DNA from: Methylovorus sp. MM2
GTDB lineage: Bacteria > Pseudomonadota > Gammaproteobacteria > Burkholderiales > Methylophilaceae
Length of the DNA: 64,000 nucleotides
Assembly (NCBI RefSeq): GCF_001648895.1
Contig: NZ_LXUF01000011.1
Location: 496,001 to 560,000 of the forward strand
Direction: 5' to 3'
Under the pieces are notes generated by a model. The model made no database searches. It was not told the origin of the DNA and saw only the letters and a program-made list of their open reading frames with translations. Both the position numbers and the translations under genes were made by a program. Below, piece after piece: positions 53,429-63,633 of this stretch (positions within the stretch are counted from its first letter, which is position 1; every line of letters begins with the position of its first letter).

Positions 53429-54856
53429 TTATTCCTTATATTCTTCCTGAATCTGGATTCGGCTATATAAAGTGGTTCGGTTGATACCCAACAGCTTTGC
53501 TGCCTGACTCAAGTTACCATGCGTAACCTTCAGCGCAGCATTCACATACGCCTTTTCCCACGCCTTCAGTACTTGATCGAGATTGATATTAGCTTCACTC
53601 TGCAAATGACGATGTGCATGTGCAGCCAGTGAATTGTCATCTGAAAGCGTAACTTCAGATGGCTCTATCAGCTGCATCAAGTCAAGCTCTGCCGCCAATT
53701 GCACATCATTAATCGACTGGCCCGCATACTTCGCACTTAAGCGAATGATGATATTACGCAGTTCACGAACATTACCGGGGAAGTGATAGCCCAGCCAGCG
53801 CTGCCTAGCTTTTTGGTCAAGCTCAAAAGGTTTTTGCCCGGTCTCACGCGCATAGAAATTATTGAAGTAATTCAATAACAGATAACGATCTTCCTCAAGC
53901 GTACGTAAAGGCGGTACTTTGATCGTAAAAACACTCAATCGATGATAAAGATCAACACGGAACCTACCTGCGCGCACTTCTTCACGCAGATCACGATTTG
54001 TCGCGGCAACAATCCGCGCCTTGCTTTTACGAGTCTGCGTCTCACCAATACGCTGATACTCACCATTCTCTAACACGCGCAGTAGTTTTGCCTGTAACTC
54101 AAGTGGTAACTCACCGATCTCATCAAGAAATAAAGTGCCCTCACCAGCGTCCTCAAAATAACCCGTATGAGAGTTAGCAGCGCCAGTAAAAGCACCTTTA
54201 CCATGCCCGAATAAAATAGACTCAGCCAACATAGGCGAGATCGCTGCACAATTGACTGAAAGATAGGGTTGTTTAGAACGCTGACTTAAACGATGTAAAG
54301 AGTTTGCTACTAACTCTTTACCACTACCAGATTCGCCTTCGATCAACACAGGGAATGGCGCATTCGCAAACTGTGTAATCTGGGTTTTAAGCGTTTGCAT
54401 CGGCAAACTCTCGCCGAGCATGCCATAACTTTCCTGCTCGGTTTTAACTTCCTCAAGCTCTGCATCTTGCAATTTAAGCGCATTGTGCAAAATGCCTTGC
54501 AGTTTTTCTACGTCACAAGGCTTGGCAACAAAATCCACTGCGCCCAATGCCAATGCATGCTTAACATTGACCTCTTCGTTCTGGCCAGAGAGTACCAATA
54601 TCTTCATCGTAGGTGAATGTGCGAGCAACTCACCAATCACCTTAAAACCTTCATCAGGTTTATGAGGCACGGGTGGCAACCCTAAATCCACCAAAGCAAG
54701 TGAAGGCGGTTTATCCAACTGACGCAATACACTCTTCGCCTGCGCACGTGACTCAGCCACATACACATCAAAAGATTTGCTCAACACAAAGTGCAGCGTC
54801 TCAGTGATTAAAGGATCATCATCGATGATGATTAAAACTGGAAGTTGTGCCGCCAT
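53429..54856 (-). CDS. Sigma-54-type response regulator (NtrC/PrsR-like)
   Basis: A 475-residue transcription activator: receiver domain (1-125) with D12/D13, phospho-acceptor D57 (LALVDLGLP) and K112; AAA domain with Walker A GESGSGKE (174-181), sigma-54 contact loop GAFTGA (221-226) and Walker B TLFLDE (241-246); Fis-type helix-turn-helix at the end (NLSQAAKLLGINRTTLYSRI). Position 219 is Gly where FGHEKGAFTGA is usual. No histidine kinase is nearby. It is the first gene of the pilus operon and resembles the PrsR-type regulators of PEP-CTERM bacteria, but its targets are unknown. Confidence 0.9.
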   Translation of the reverse strand: MAAQLPVLIIIDDDPLITETLHFVLSKSFDVYVAESRAQAKSVLRQLDKPPSLALVDLGLPPVPHKPDEGFKVIGELLAHSPTMKILVLSGQNEEVNVKHALALGAVDFVAKPCDVEKLQGILHNALKLQDAELEEVKTEQESYGMLGESLPMQTLKTQITQFANAPFPVLIEGESGSGKELVANSLHRLSQRSKQPYLSVNCAAISPMLAESILFGHGKGAFTGAANSHTGYFEDAGEGTLFLDEIGELPLELQAKLLRVLENGEYQRIGETQTRKSKARIVAATNRDLREEVRAGRFRVDLYHRLSVFTIKVPPLRTLEEDRYLLLNYFNNFYARETGQKPFELDQKARQRWLGYHFPGNVRELRNIIIRLSAKYAGQSINDVQLAAELDLMQLIEPSEVTLSDDNSLAAHAHRHLQSEANINLDQVLKAWEKAYVNAALKVTHGNLSQAAKLLGINRTTLYSRIQIQEEYKE

Positions 54857-54915
54857 CAGTAAGGCCTCAGGTTGCGGGAATATAAAGATTGAGTGGGTAC
54901 GAAATACATTGCACT

Positions 54916-54944
54916 ACTATAACGACAATAGCGCCGACTATCAA
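54916..54944 (-). promoter_or_regulatory. Sigma-70 promoter of the regulator-pilus operon
   Basis: On the minus strand TTGATA (54939-54944), a 17-bp spacer and TATAGT (54916-54921), about 60 bp before the regulator ATG. No -24/-12 sigma-54 element is seen in the gap. Confidence 0.6.
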
Positions 54945-55033
54945 TTACGCAAACTGGATGTAATGCCTTAAGCGCCCTGAAACTAAATGAGTTAGTAAGC
55001 TTTTTTGAGTTTGATAGTGAAGTGCAGAGAAGA

Positions 55034-55110
55034 TGGGGTGACTGATGGGGCTCGAACCCACGACAACTGGAATCACAATCCAGGGCTCTACCAACTGAGC
55101 TACAGCCACC
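55034..55110 (-). tRNA. tRNA-His (GTG)
   Basis: 77 nt with encoded CCA and the extra G(-1) opposite C73 typical of tRNA-His. The anticodon loop reads ATTGTGATT on the minus strand; acceptor GTGGCTG pairs with CAGTCAC. Confidence 0.96.
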
Positions 55111-55138
55111 ATTGAACTCATAATGCAAGACCAGAAAC

Positions 55139-55215
55139 TGGCCTGCCCGACAGGAATCGAACCTGTAACCCCCAGCTTAGAAGGCTGGTGCTCTATCCGG
55201 TTGAGCTACGGGCAG
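55139..55215 (-). tRNA. tRNA-Arg (TCT)
   Basis: 77 nt with CCA. Acceptor CTGCCCG pairs with CGGGCAG; the anticodon loop CTTCTAA gives TCT; T-arm GGTTCGATTCC. Second of three tRNAs in the cluster. Confidence 0.95.
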
Positions 55216-55248
55216 ATTGTCGGGCAATCTTGGGACATTACGAGAAAC

Positions 55249-55325
55249 TGGTCGGGGTGGAGAGATTCGAACTCCCGACATCCTGCTCCCAAAGCAGGCG
55301 CGCTACCAGGCTACGCTACACCCCG
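55249..55325 (-). tRNA. tRNA-Pro (TGG)
   Basis: 77 nt with CCA. Acceptor CGGGGTG pairs with CACCCCG; anticodon TGG in TTTGGGA; T-arm AGTTCGAATCT. First tRNA transcribed in the Pro-Arg-His cluster. Confidence 0.96.
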
Positions 55326-55334
55326 AGGGCGAGA

Positions 55335-55363
55335 AATATAGCGCAAAGCTGGCTTCTGGTCAA
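55335..55363 (-). promoter_or_regulatory. Sigma-70 promoter of the tRNA cluster
   Basis: On the minus strand TTGACC (55358-55363), a 17-bp spacer and TATATT (55335-55340), directly before tRNA-Pro with the GC-rich run TCTCGCCC between. Confidence 0.75.
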
Positions 55364-55406
55364 ATTGAATCTGCTAAAATAGCATTTTTTTACTTCAAGT
55401 CTTGTT

Positions 55407-56258
55407 ATGTCTGCACAGATTATCAACGGTAAAGCGATTGCTGAGAGCACTTTAAATGACGTTCAAACGCGCGTAAATGCACGCATAGCGTCCGGAAAAC
55501 GCGCGCCAGCACTAGCCGTTGTCTTATTGGGTGCCGATCCTGCATCTGCTATTTACGTACGCAACAAACGATTGGCCTGCGAAAAAGTCGGCATCAAGTC
55601 TATTGCTTATGAATTACCGGCATCAACTTCTGAAGTGGAGTTACTCGAGCTTATAGAAAAGTTGAATACAGATGATGAGATTGATGGCATCCTCGTACAA
55701 TCTCCTCTCCCCCTGCAAATCGATGAAAAACATATTCTTGAGCAGATTAGCGTAGCTAAGGATGTAGATGGCTTCCACCCTTACAATATAGGCCGATTGG
55801 CTGTCAGGCAGCCAACACTGCGTTCCTGTACACCTTTTGGGGTGATCAAGATGTTACAGACGACGGGCATCGAGTTATTAGGCTTGGATGCCGTGGTGAT
55901 TGGTGTTTCCAATCACGTCGGGCGCCCGATGGCCCTAGAGCTGTTGCTGGCCGGTTGCACTGTTACTTGTTGCCATCGACACACTAAAGATTTACAAGGC
56001 AATGTAGAGCGCGCGGATATCGTTGTTGTGGCCGCGGGTAAAGCAGGCCTAGTTAAAGGTGAATGGATCAAGCAAGGCGCTATCGTGATTGATATCGGTA
56101 TCAATCGTTTAGCTGATGGCACCCTATGTGGTGATGTGGATTTTGCTACTGCTAAAGAGCGGGCTGGCTGGATTACACCTGTCCCTGGCGGGGTTGGCCC
56201 GATGACAGTTGCTACATTGATGGAAAACACATTATTGGCGCAAGAACTACGCGAGTGA
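55407..56258 (+). CDS. folD: Bifunctional methylenetetrahydrofolate dehydrogenase/cyclohydrolase
   Basis: Interconverts methylene-, methenyl- and formyl-tetrahydrofolate, part of one-carbon metabolism. Motifs are [21 protein letters not shown] (with the catalytic lysine), [25 protein letters not shown] and the signature [18 protein letters not shown]. It is 283 residues, the family length. It stands alone, divergent from the tRNA cluster, and dksA follows with its own promoter. Confidence 0.97.
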   Translation: MSAQIINGKAIAESTLNDVQTRVNARIASGKRAPALAVVLLGADPASAIYVRNKRLACEKVGIKSIAYELPASTSEVELLELIEKLNTDDEIDGILVQSPLPLQIDEKHILEQISVAKDVDGFHPYNIGRLAVRQPTLRSCTPFGVIKMLQTTGIELLGLDAVVIGVSNHVGRPMALELLLAGCTVTCCHRHTKDLQGNVERADIVVVAAGKAGLVKGEWIKQGAIVIDIGINRLADGTLCGDVDFATAKERAGWITPVPGGVGPMTVATLMENTLLAQELRE

Positions 56259-56320
56259 TCATGCGCTTAAGCGAGTAAACAGCTTTCAGTGAATGATAAA
56301 AAAGTTTAATTTTTCGCCTT

Positions 56321-56349
56321 TTGCATCAGTCACATAATCAGTGTACACT
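56321..56349 (+). promoter_or_regulatory. Sigma-70 promoter of dksA
   Basis: TTGCAT (56321-56326), a 17-bp spacer and TACACT (56344-56349), 45 bp before the dksA ATG. Confidence 0.65.
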
Positions 56350-56393
56350 TTGTCCGCTTAATTTTTTATGCTCATCGCAATTTAAAGGCTCAC

Positions 56394-56816
56394 ATGGCTG
56401 AAGTAATCTCAAGACAGTTCGTTCCTTACCAACCTAAAGCAGGTGAGGAATATATGAATGACAAACAGCTCGATCATTTCCGTAAAATCCTCAACGATTG
56501 GAAATCAGAGCTGAGTCACGATATTGATCGCACCGTGCACACCATGCAGGATGAGGTCACGATGTTTGCTGACCCGAATGACCGTGCCAGCCAGGAATCT
56601 GACATGGCGCTGGAACTGCGCAACCGTGATCGCGAACGTAAGTTGATCAAGAAGATCGACGAGACATTGATTAAGATCAACGAACATGAATATGGCTTTT
56701 GCAATGGTTGTGGCGTAGAAATCGGCCTCAAGCGTCTTGAAGCACGCCCAACAGCAACGCTTTGTATCGATTGCAAGACGCTAGACGAGATTCGCGAGCG
56801 TCAAGTCGCTAAATAA
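56394..56816 (+). CDS. dksA: RNA polymerase-binding transcription factor DksA
   Basis: Works with ppGpp on RNA polymerase to adjust rRNA and amino-acid promoters. Landmarks are the N-terminal segment ending KAGEEYMN, the coiled-coil tip DPNDRASQE with the key aspartates, ELRNRDRERKLIKKI, and a four-cysteine zinc finger (CNGCG and CIDC). It is 140 residues (E. coli 151). The ATG at 56394 is preferred because the N-terminal extension is conserved; an internal ATG at 56454 (GAGGAATAT before it) is possible but would cut the family's N-terminus. Confidence 0.95.
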   Translation: MAEVISRQFVPYQPKAGEEYMNDKQLDHFRKILNDWKSELSHDIDRTVHTMQDEVTMFADPNDRASQESDMALELRNRDRERKLIKKIDETLIKINEHEYGFCNGCGVEIGLKRLEARPTATLCIDCKTLDEIRERQVAK

Positions 56817-56860
56817 AGTTTCACATATATATTAATGCCACATTCGCTTGTGAAATCAAT

Positions 56861-56898
56861 AAACAAAAAGGCCGGAATCTCTTCCGGCCTTTTTGTTT
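56861..56898. terminator. Bidirectional terminator between dksA and pnp
   Basis: AAACAAAAAGGCCGGAA (56861-56877) and TTCCGGCCTTTTTGTTT (56882-56898) form a perfect 17-bp stem with loop TCTC and A/T runs on both sides, serving both convergent genes. Confidence 0.92.
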
Positions 56899-56916
56899 AT
56901 AACATACTCGCTTTAA

Positions 56917-59040
56917 TTATGATGCTTCAGCTTCTGTTTTCACTTCTTCTACAGGAGGATCAATCAAGGCTTTCATGCTTAGACGCACACGGCCTTTTTC
57001 GTCAGCTTCCAGAACCTTGACCTTAACAACTTGGCCTTCTTTCAGGAAATCACCAACAGCATTTACGCGCTGATGGGCGATCTGGGAAATATGTAGCAAA
57101 CCATCTTTACCTGGTAGCAAAGAAACAATCGCGCCAAAATCTAATAGCTTGATCACGGTACCTTCGTAGGTCTGACCAATCTCAACTTCTGCGGTGATGG
57201 CTTCGATACGACGCTTGGCTTCTTCACCAGCTTCCGCACTTGTACAACCGATTTTCACAGTACCGTCTTCTTCGATATCGATGGTAGTGCCAGTCTCTTC
57301 AGTCAAGGCACGAATCACAGCGCCACCTTTACCGATGACATCACGGATTTTCTCTGGGTTGATCTTCACAGTGATAATACGTGGGGCAAATTCGGAAAGC
57401 TCATGGCGAGTCTCACCCATCGCAGATTTCATGATGCCAAGGATATGCAAACGGCCTTCTTTCGCTTGTGAAAGTGCAACTTGCATAATCTCAGCAGTAA
57501 TCCCTGTGATTTTGATGTCCATTTGCAAGGCAGTGATGCCGGCTTCAGTACCCGCTACCTTAAAGTCCATATCGCCAAGGTGATCTTCATCGCCCAAGAT
57601 GTCGGTCAATACAGCAACACGGTTGCCTTCTTTAATCAGGCCCATTGCGATACCCGCAACGTGTGACTTAACAGGCACGCCTGCATCCATCAATGCCAAA
57701 CAGCCACCACAAACAGATGCCATTGAGCTAGAACCATTAGATTCAGTGATCTCAGATACGACACGGATGGTGTAGCCAAACTCTTCTTGGCTTGGCAATA
57801 CTGCCAAAAGTGCACGTTTAGCCAAACGACCATGGCCGATTTCGCGGCGCTTAGGTGTACCCACACGACCAGTTTCACCAGTCGCGTATGGAGGCATGTT
57901 GTAATGCAACATGAAACGGTCAGTGTATTCACCTTGCAATGCATCGATGGTCTGTTCATCACGGCCAGTACCCAATGTCGCAACAACCAACGCCTGCGTC
58001 TCACCACGCGTAAATAACGCTGAGCCATGGGTACGTGGCAGTACGCCAGTACGCACGGTAATAGGACGCACTGTGCGCGTGTCACGGCCATCGATACGTG
58101 GCTCACCATTTAAAATCTGGCTACGGACTACTTTAGCTTCCAGATTAAAGAATGCTGATTTGATTTCATTTGCTTCTGAAGTTGATGTCTCTTCAGTAAT
58201 TAGCTCTGCCAGTACACGATTTTTGATCTCATCCAGTTTGGATGAACGCGCACCCTTAGACTTGATTTGATATGCCGCGTTGATATCAGCGCCTGCAACC
58301 GCAGCCACTTTTTCAACCAATGCAGTATTTTCTACTGGTGGCGCCCAATCCCAAGCTTCTTTAGCAACCTCTGCTGCGATTTCGTTGATGACGTTGATGA
58401 CGGCTTGCATTTGTTGATGGCCATAGACCACAGCACCCAACATAATGTCTTCTGGCAACTCTTTCGCTTCTGACTCAACCATCAGCACAGCACTGTCTGT
58501 TGCGGCAACAACCAAGTCCAGCTCAGTATCTTTCAACTGCGTTGCTGTTGGGTTTAATACGTATTCACTGTTGATATAACCAACACGCGCAGCACCGATA
58601 GGGCCATAGAATGGAATGCCAGAGATTGCCAAAGCAGCTGATGCGCCGATGATCGCAGGAATATCAGAATCGATCTCGCTATCAGATGACATCACTGTAG
58701 CAACGATCTGCACTTCGTTATAGAAAGCCTCAGGGAAAAGCGGACGTAATGGGCGGTCGATCAAACGTGATGTCAGTGTTTCTTTTTCTGACGGGCGACC
58801 TTCACGCTTGAAGAAACCACCAGGAATCTTACCAGCAGCGTAAGTACGCTCTTGGTAATCTACTGTTAGTGGGAAAAAGTCCTGGCCCGGCTTTACATCT
58901 GTCTTACCAACCACTGTTACCAATACCGCTGTGTCGCCATAACTTACCAGTACCGCACCATCAGCTTGACGGGCGATCTCGCCTGTCTCAATGGTCAACT
59001 CATGTTGACCATATGTAATCGTTTTTTTAATCGCTGTCAC
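56917..59040 (-). CDS. pnp: Polyribonucleotide nucleotidyltransferase (PNPase)
   Basis: 3'-5' phosphorolytic exoribonuclease, core of the RNA degradosome. It has two RNase PH domains (about 10-230 and 310-545), a KH domain (about 550-610, [20 protein letters not shown]) and a C-terminal S1 domain (about 618-690). The substrate loop [12 protein letters not shown] is present. It is 707 residues (E. coli 711). It lies behind rpsO as in most proteobacteria. Confidence 0.97.
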   Translation of the reverse strand: MTAIKKTITYGQHELTIETGEIARQADGAVLVSYGDTAVLVTVVGKTDVKPGQDFFPLTVDYQERTYAAGKIPGGFFKREGRPSEKETLTSRLIDRPLRPLFPEAFYNEVQIVATVMSSDSEIDSDIPAIIGASAALAISGIPFYGPIGAARVGYINSEYVLNPTATQLKDTELDLVVAATDSAVLMVESEAKELPEDIMLGAVVYGHQQMQAVINVINEIAAEVAKEAWDWAPPVENTALVEKVAAVAGADINAAYQIKSKGARSSKLDEIKNRVLAELITEETSTSEANEIKSAFFNLEAKVVRSQILNGEPRIDGRDTRTVRPITVRTGVLPRTHGSALFTRGETQALVVATLGTGRDEQTIDALQGEYTDRFMLHYNMPPYATGETGRVGTPKRREIGHGRLAKRALLAVLPSQEEFGYTIRVVSEITESNGSSSMASVCGGCLALMDAGVPVKSHVAGIAMGLIKEGNRVAVLTDILGDEDHLGDMDFKVAGTEAGITALQMDIKITGITAEIMQVALSQAKEGRLHILGIMKSAMGETRHELSEFAPRIITVKINPEKIRDVIGKGGAVIRALTEETGTTIDIEEDGTVKIGCTSAEAGEEAKRRIEAITAEVEIGQTYEGTVIKLLDFGAIVSLLPGKDGLLHISQIAHQRVNAVGDFLKEGQVVKVKVLEADEKGRVRLSMKALIDPPVEEVKTEAEAS

Positions 59041-59062
59041 GACTCATGTCCTTTTAAAAGCA

Positions 59063-59109
59063 AAATAAGCCGATAAGCACCGCGTCTCCGCTTTGCTTTC
59101 GGCTTATTT
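59063..59109 (-). promoter_or_regulatory. Hairpin between rpsO and pnp
   Basis: AAATAAGCCGA (59063-59073) pairs perfectly over 11 bp with TCGGCTTATTT (59099-59109). It sits in the pnp leader, where E. coli has a terminator and an RNase III-cut hairpin used in pnp autoregulation; the same role here is inference. Confidence 0.6.
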
Positions 59110-59156
59110 CATCAATTCACAAAAAATATGTTACTTACAATTGCAAGTAGCAAAGA

Positions 59157-59426
59157 CTACTTACGCAGACCTAGGCGCTCAATCAATGAACGATAGCGGT
59201 CAGCGTTTTTACGCTTGAGGTAATCAAGCAATTTACGACGTTGGCTAACCATTGCCAGCAGGCCACGACGTGAATGGTTATCTTTAGCATTAATCTTGAA
59301 ATGCTCAGTTAATGTGCTGATACGGCTGCTCAAAAGTGCCACTTGCACTTCTGGGGAACCAGTATCGTTTTGTGCTTGTTGATACTCACCAACAATTTTG
59401 GCTTTTTCAGCAGTCGAAATTGACAT
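59157..59426 (-). CDS. rpsO: 30S ribosomal protein S15
   Basis: An 89-residue protein that binds 16S rRNA early in small-subunit assembly. Diagnostic segments are [45 protein letters not shown] and [12 protein letters not shown]. The usual length. It has AGGAG before the start, lies downstream of truB (86 bp) and upstream of pnp. Confidence 0.98.
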   Translation of the reverse strand: MSISTAEKAKIVGEYQQAQNDTGSPEVQVALLSSRISTLTEHFKINAKDNHSRRGLLAMVSQRRKLLDYLKRKNADRYRSLIERLGLRK

Positions 59427-59512
59427 CTTCTTCTCCTAATCTTGAACCGCGCATTCTAACCCTAAAAGGTATGATTTAACAAGCGATTCAGTAATTTAAT
59501 ATGGACTACCCA

Positions 59513-60418
59513 CTATTTTTGTACAACTAACCTTCTTGGTGCGATCTTTCCATCAGGTGATTGCTCACCCACCCCAAGAAACAATCCATTCGCATCATAA
59601 ATCCTGAATTGCCCTTGTAGATTGATACCTGACTTCCAAACCTCTTGCCCACGCATCAAATAAAAAGCACTATCGGCATCCAAATGTACTTCTGGCAGAT
59701 TAATAATGGCCGCATCTGCTGATAACAACTGCGCATCACGATCTTCTATCGAAAGCGACTCCAATTGCTCAGTTGTGACGGCATCCTCCAACTTGAAATG
59801 CGCTGTGCTCAGGCGCCGCAAACCTTTGAGGTGTGCGCCACAACCCAATGACTGACCGATATCTTCAGCAAGCGTTCGGATATAAGTACCTTTGCTACAG
59901 GAAACGGTAATTTCCAGCTCAGTACATTCAAATCTATTGAGCTGGATATCGTAAATAGTGATATCCCGTGCAGCACGCTCGATATCTACGCCATCTCTTG
60001 CGTATTCGTATAGTTTTTTGCCTTGATGTTTTAGTGCTGAATACATCGGTGGCACTTGGCTGATAGGACCAGTAAATTGCTTTAACACTTTAATTACTTG
60101 TACTTCAGTCACATTGACTGGAGCAGTCGCCAAAACCTCGCCTTCAGCATCTGCGGTCGTGGTAGTAGTGCCTAGACTAATTAATGCCCGATAACTTTTA
60201 TCTGAATCAAGCAGAAAGTGTGAGAATTTAGTAGCTTCACCCAGACAAATCGGCAACAAGCCGGTTGCGAGCGGATCCAGACTACCTGTATGGCCCGCTT
60301 TTGCTGCTTGATATAGCCATTTGATCTTTTGTAATGCTTGATTGCTGGAGATGCCAAGCGGCTTATCCAACAGGAATATACCGCTGATCTCGCGTTTGAC
60401 TCTCTTGAATTGCGCCAT
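59513..60418 (-). CDS. truB: tRNA pseudouridine-55 synthase
   Basis: Makes pseudouridine 55 in the T-loop of tRNAs. Catalytic D48 lies in GHTGSLDPLATGLLP; the thumb and DKPLGISSN motifs are in place, and the C-terminal PUA-like domain (about 245-301) is present. It is 301 residues. It follows rbfA after 37 bp in the nusA-infB-rbfA-truB-rpsO-pnp order. Confidence 0.96.
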   Translation of the reverse strand: MAQFKRVKREISGIFLLDKPLGISSNQALQKIKWLYQAAKAGHTGSLDPLATGLLPICLGEATKFSHFLLDSDKSYRALISLGTTTTTADAEGEVLATAPVNVTEVQVIKVLKQFTGPISQVPPMYSALKHQGKKLYEYARDGVDIERAARDITIYDIQLNRFECTELEITVSCSKGTYIRTLAEDIGQSLGCGAHLKGLRRLSTAHFKLEDAVTTEQLESLSIEDRDAQLLSADAAIINLPEVHLDADSAFYLMRGQEVWKSGINLQGQFRIYDANGLFLGVGEQSPDGKIAPRRLVVQK

Positions 60419-60455
60419 CGGGAATGACAGTAGCTCTTAGATTAAAGATAAATGG

Positions 60456-60818
60456 TTATTTATCTTTAGATGCTGCGTCGCTAGCTAATACATCATCGAT
60501 GAGACGAGATATCTTCATGCCGTTATCGATCGATGCATCATAGACAAAATGCAACTGTGGCACCGTACGCAGTAACAATCGCTTCGATAACTGCGTGCGC
60601 AAGAAGCCTGCGCTTTTCTCTAGGCCTTGCTGCTGCTCAGGTGTGTTAGCCTTCGCGCTGTAATATATCTTTGCATGGGCAAGATCACCAGTCACTTCAA
60701 CTTCGGTAACTGTGACCATGCCAACGCGCGGATCTTTCACTTCGAACTGCAATAAATCGGCCAGTTCGCGCTGCATCTGCTCTGCGACACGGTCACTGCG
60801 TGAGAACTCTTTTGCCAT
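60456..60818 (-). CDS. rbfA: Ribosome-binding factor A
   Basis: A 120-residue KH-fold factor for 30S maturation. Seen: RSDRVAEQMQRELADLLQFEVKDPR at the start of the fold, VTVTEVEVTGDLAHAKIYYS, and RTVPQLHFVYDASIDNGMKI. It begins 4 bp after the infB stop, so translation is probably coupled. Confidence 0.95.
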   Translation of the reverse strand: MAKEFSRSDRVAEQMQRELADLLQFEVKDPRVGMVTVTEVEVTGDLAHAKIYYSAKANTPEQQQGLEKSAGFLRTQLSKRLLLRTVPQLHFVYDASIDNGMKISRLIDDVLASDAASKDK

Positions 60819-60822
60819 AAAC

Positions 60823-63498
60823 TTAAAGTGTTCTCGCGACTTCTACGATTTCATACGCTTCAAGAATATCGCCAACTTCGATCTCGTTAAAGTTCTTCAA
60901 CGATAGACCACACTCAAAGTTAGATTTCACTTCTTTTACATCGTCCTTGAAGCGTTTGAGTGAATCTAGGTCGCCTGTATGGATCACGACATTGTCACGC
61001 AATAGACGGATCTTAGAATTACGTCGGATGACACCATCCTGCACGTAACAACCAGCCACTGCACCCACCTTGGAGATACGATAGACTTCACGAATCTCGA
61101 CAGTACCAATCGCTGTTTCTTTTTGCTCTGGTGACAGCATGCCACCAAGCGCCGCTTTAACTTCATCGACAGCTTCATAGATGATGTTGTAGTAACGGAC
61201 ATCAGCACCCGTACTATCGATCAACTTACGGGCACCTGCATCTGCACGTACGTTAAAGCCGATCAATACTGCCTTGGATGCAGCCGCTAAGTTCACATCA
61301 GACTCACTGATTGCACCAACACCGGTATGGATGATATTCACTTTGACTTCATCAGTAGAAAGCTTTTGTAATGAAGTTGCCAATGCCTCGTACGAACCTT
61401 GCACGTCTGACTTGATGATCATCGGCAATATCTTCACTTCGCCTTCGCCCATTTGGTCAAACATGTTTTCCAATTTAGCTGCTTGCTGCTTAGCAAGTTT
61501 CACATCACGGAACTTGCCTTGACGGAATAAGGCGATCTCACGGGCTTTACGTTCATCATTCAACACAATGACTTCTTCACCTGCAGTTGGTACATCTGAC
61601 AAGCCAAGAATCTCGACCGGAATAGATGGGCCAGCTTCTTTAACATCATTGCCAGCTTCATCCAACATCGCGCGTACGCGACCAAATGCGCTACCAGCCA
61701 ATATCATGTCGCCGCGCTTTAGCGTGCCAGACTGGACAAGTATCGTTGATACAGGTCCACGGCCTTTATCGAGACGACCTTCAATCACCAGACCTTTGGC
61801 TGGCGTATTCTTTGACGCCTGCAGCTCAAGCACTTCAGCTTGTAGCAAGACTGCTTCCAATAGATTATCAATACCTTGACCAGTTTTAGCAGACACTTCC
61901 ACAAACATGGCTTCGCCACCGTACTCTTCTGGAATCACTTCCTGCGCAACCAACTCTTGCTTCACGCGTTCAGAGCTCGCACCAGGCTTATCGATCTTAT
62001 TAATCGCCACAACCAGAGGTACGTTACCAGCTCGTGCATGGTGGATCGCCTCTATCGTTTGCGGCATCACGCCATCATCGGCAGCGACAACCAGAATCAC
62101 CACGTCAGTCGCCTTGGCACCACGGGCACGCATTGCAGTAAACGCTTCATGGCCTGGGGTATCGAGAAATGTGACCATACCGCGCGGTGTTTCAACGTGG
62201 TAAGCACCAATATGCTGCGTAATACCGCCAGCTTCGCCAGAGGCGACACGGCTACGGCGAATGTAATCCAGCAATGATGTCTTACCATGATCGACGTGAC
62301 CCATTACCGTGACCACTGGTGGACGCGTTTCCATGATAGCTTCGTCATGCTCGGTATCATCAAGGAATGTTTCCGGATCGTTAGCAGCGGCAGCTTTCGC
62401 AACGTGCCCCATCTCTTCAACGATGATACTGGCAGTCTCCTGATCCAGCACTTGGTTAATTGTCACCATCATGCCCATGCCCATCAAAGTCTTAATGACT
62501 TCGCTAGCCTTAACTGCCATCTTGTGTGCAAGATCAGCAACAGTAATGGTTTCCGGGATCACCACTTCATGCACGATAGGCTCAGTTGGCGCGCTGAAAG
62601 CGTGCTGCTGATCGTCACTACCATCTTTATGTGATTTGGATTTAGTCTTATGTGAGCGCCAACCTTGTGCTCCGCCAACATCCCCGCGTGTTTTGATGCC
62701 ACGCTTCTTGTTCTCGGCATCTGCCCATTGCTTATTATTCTTGTTGCCTTTTTTGGCGGCTTTATCTTCTGTCTTAGCGCCTTCTTTAGCCGCTGGCTTA
62801 TGCAAAGTGCCTTCTGAAAGATTAGCCGCTGGCGCAGCTGCAGCTGCCGCTTTCTTGGCTTCTTCTTCCTGACGTTTTTGTACGAGAATCTGCTTCTTAC
62901 GGAGCTCATCTTCTTGAATCGCTCTTAATGCTGCATGACGCCTAGCTTCATCTTCACGTTTTGCCACTTGGTCTGCTGTCAGATGCGTCTTCTTGGCAGT
63001 TAAGGTCTCAGCTACTGGCGCCTCTACAACCTCAGGCGCTGCTTCAATCTCAAGCACTGGCTCTTCTGCCACTTGCTCTTCAACGATAGTTTCTTCTATA
63101 ACTACTTGCTCTTGTATCTCAACAATCGGCTCTTCGATATGTTCAACTACAGGCTCATTGATCGCCTCAACAACAGGTGTTTCTTCAATATCATCTGATG
63201 GATCACGACGTACCAATACACGCTTCTTACGCACCTCAACTTGAATCGTGCGGGATTTACCCGTGCTGTCTGGTTTCTTAATCTCAGTAACTTGTTTACG
63301 TGTCAGCGTGATCTTATTTTTTGGCGCCTGTGCGCCATGCTCTTTACGCAAGTATTCAAGCAATAATGTCTTATCCTGCTCAGTCAAGCTATCAACCGAT
63401 GCAGATTTGTTCACGCCGGCACCTTTTAACTGCTCAAGCAGAAGCTCGGCCGGAAGGCCTAATTCACTGGCAAATTGTGCTACGCTTGTTTGTCCCAT
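60823..63498 (-). CDS. infB: Translation initiation factor IF-2
   Basis: GTPase that places initiator tRNA on the ribosome. Order: an IF2N domain (1-55), a second helical segment near 165-225, a long charged low-complexity stretch, another IF2N (about 315-365), the G domain with [19 protein letters not shown] and NKIDKP, then beta-barrels and the C-terminal fMet-tRNA-binding domain. It is 891 residues, like E. coli (890). Residues 113-165 are exceptionally rich in Glu, Val and Ile. Confidence 0.97.
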   Translation of the reverse strand: MGQTSVAQFASELGLPAELLLEQLKGAGVNKSASVDSLTEQDKTLLLEYLRKEHGAQAPKNKITLTRKQVTEIKKPDSTGKSRTIQVEVRKKRVLVRRDPSDDIEETPVVEAINEPVVEHIEEPIVEIQEQVVIEETIVEEQVAEEPVLEIEAAPEVVEAPVAETLTAKKTHLTADQVAKREDEARRHAALRAIQEDELRKKQILVQKRQEEEAKKAAAAAAPAANLSEGTLHKPAAKEGAKTEDKAAKKGNKNNKQWADAENKKRGIKTRGDVGGAQGWRSHKTKSKSHKDGSDDQQHAFSAPTEPIVHEVVIPETITVADLAHKMAVKASEVIKTLMGMGMMVTINQVLDQETASIIVEEMGHVAKAAAANDPETFLDDTEHDEAIMETRPPVVTVMGHVDHGKTSLLDYIRRSRVASGEAGGITQHIGAYHVETPRGMVTFLDTPGHEAFTAMRARGAKATDVVILVVAADDGVMPQTIEAIHHARAGNVPLVVAINKIDKPGASSERVKQELVAQEVIPEEYGGEAMFVEVSAKTGQGIDNLLEAVLLQAEVLELQASKNTPAKGLVIEGRLDKGRGPVSTILVQSGTLKRGDMILAGSAFGRVRAMLDEAGNDVKEAGPSIPVEILGLSDVPTAGEEVIVLNDERKAREIALFRQGKFRDVKLAKQQAAKLENMFDQMGEGEVKILPMIIKSDVQGSYEALATSLQKLSTDEVKVNIIHTGVGAISESDVNLAAASKAVLIGFNVRADAGARKLIDSTGADVRYYNIIYEAVDEVKAALGGMLSPEQKETAIGTVEIREVYRISKVGAVAGCYVQDGVIRRNSKIRLLRDNVVIHTGDLDSLKRFKDDVKEVKSNFECGLSLKNFNEIEVGDILEAYEIVEVARTL

Positions 63499-63633
63499 CT
63501 GTTACTCCAGTCTCATCTTTTTTGGCGACTGCTAGTCGCATGACTTTTCAGTCTTACTACATTTGTACATCTACTATTTCAGCAGAGAATCTGCCGGTGT
63601 TGCCTATTCACTTACTGATGCAAACTAATCGCC

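Noticed and set aside
43220-54856. Type II secretion system instead of an MSHA-like machine
   Set aside because: The order MshM-MshL-MshN-MshE-MshG-MshI-J-K, the MshEN domain and the SPOR-bearing ExeA-like ATPase fit MSHA better; GspC, GspD-type long N-domains and the GspG-K set are missing.
54960-55033. Terminator after tRNA-His
   Set aside because: An A/T-rich stretch with CTTTTTT-like tracts is present, but I could not draw a stable stem next to it.
55034-55325. Integration site of a mobile element at the tRNA cluster
   Set aside because: All three tRNAs are complete, no duplicated tRNA 3' ends were noticed and neighbours are housekeeping genes.
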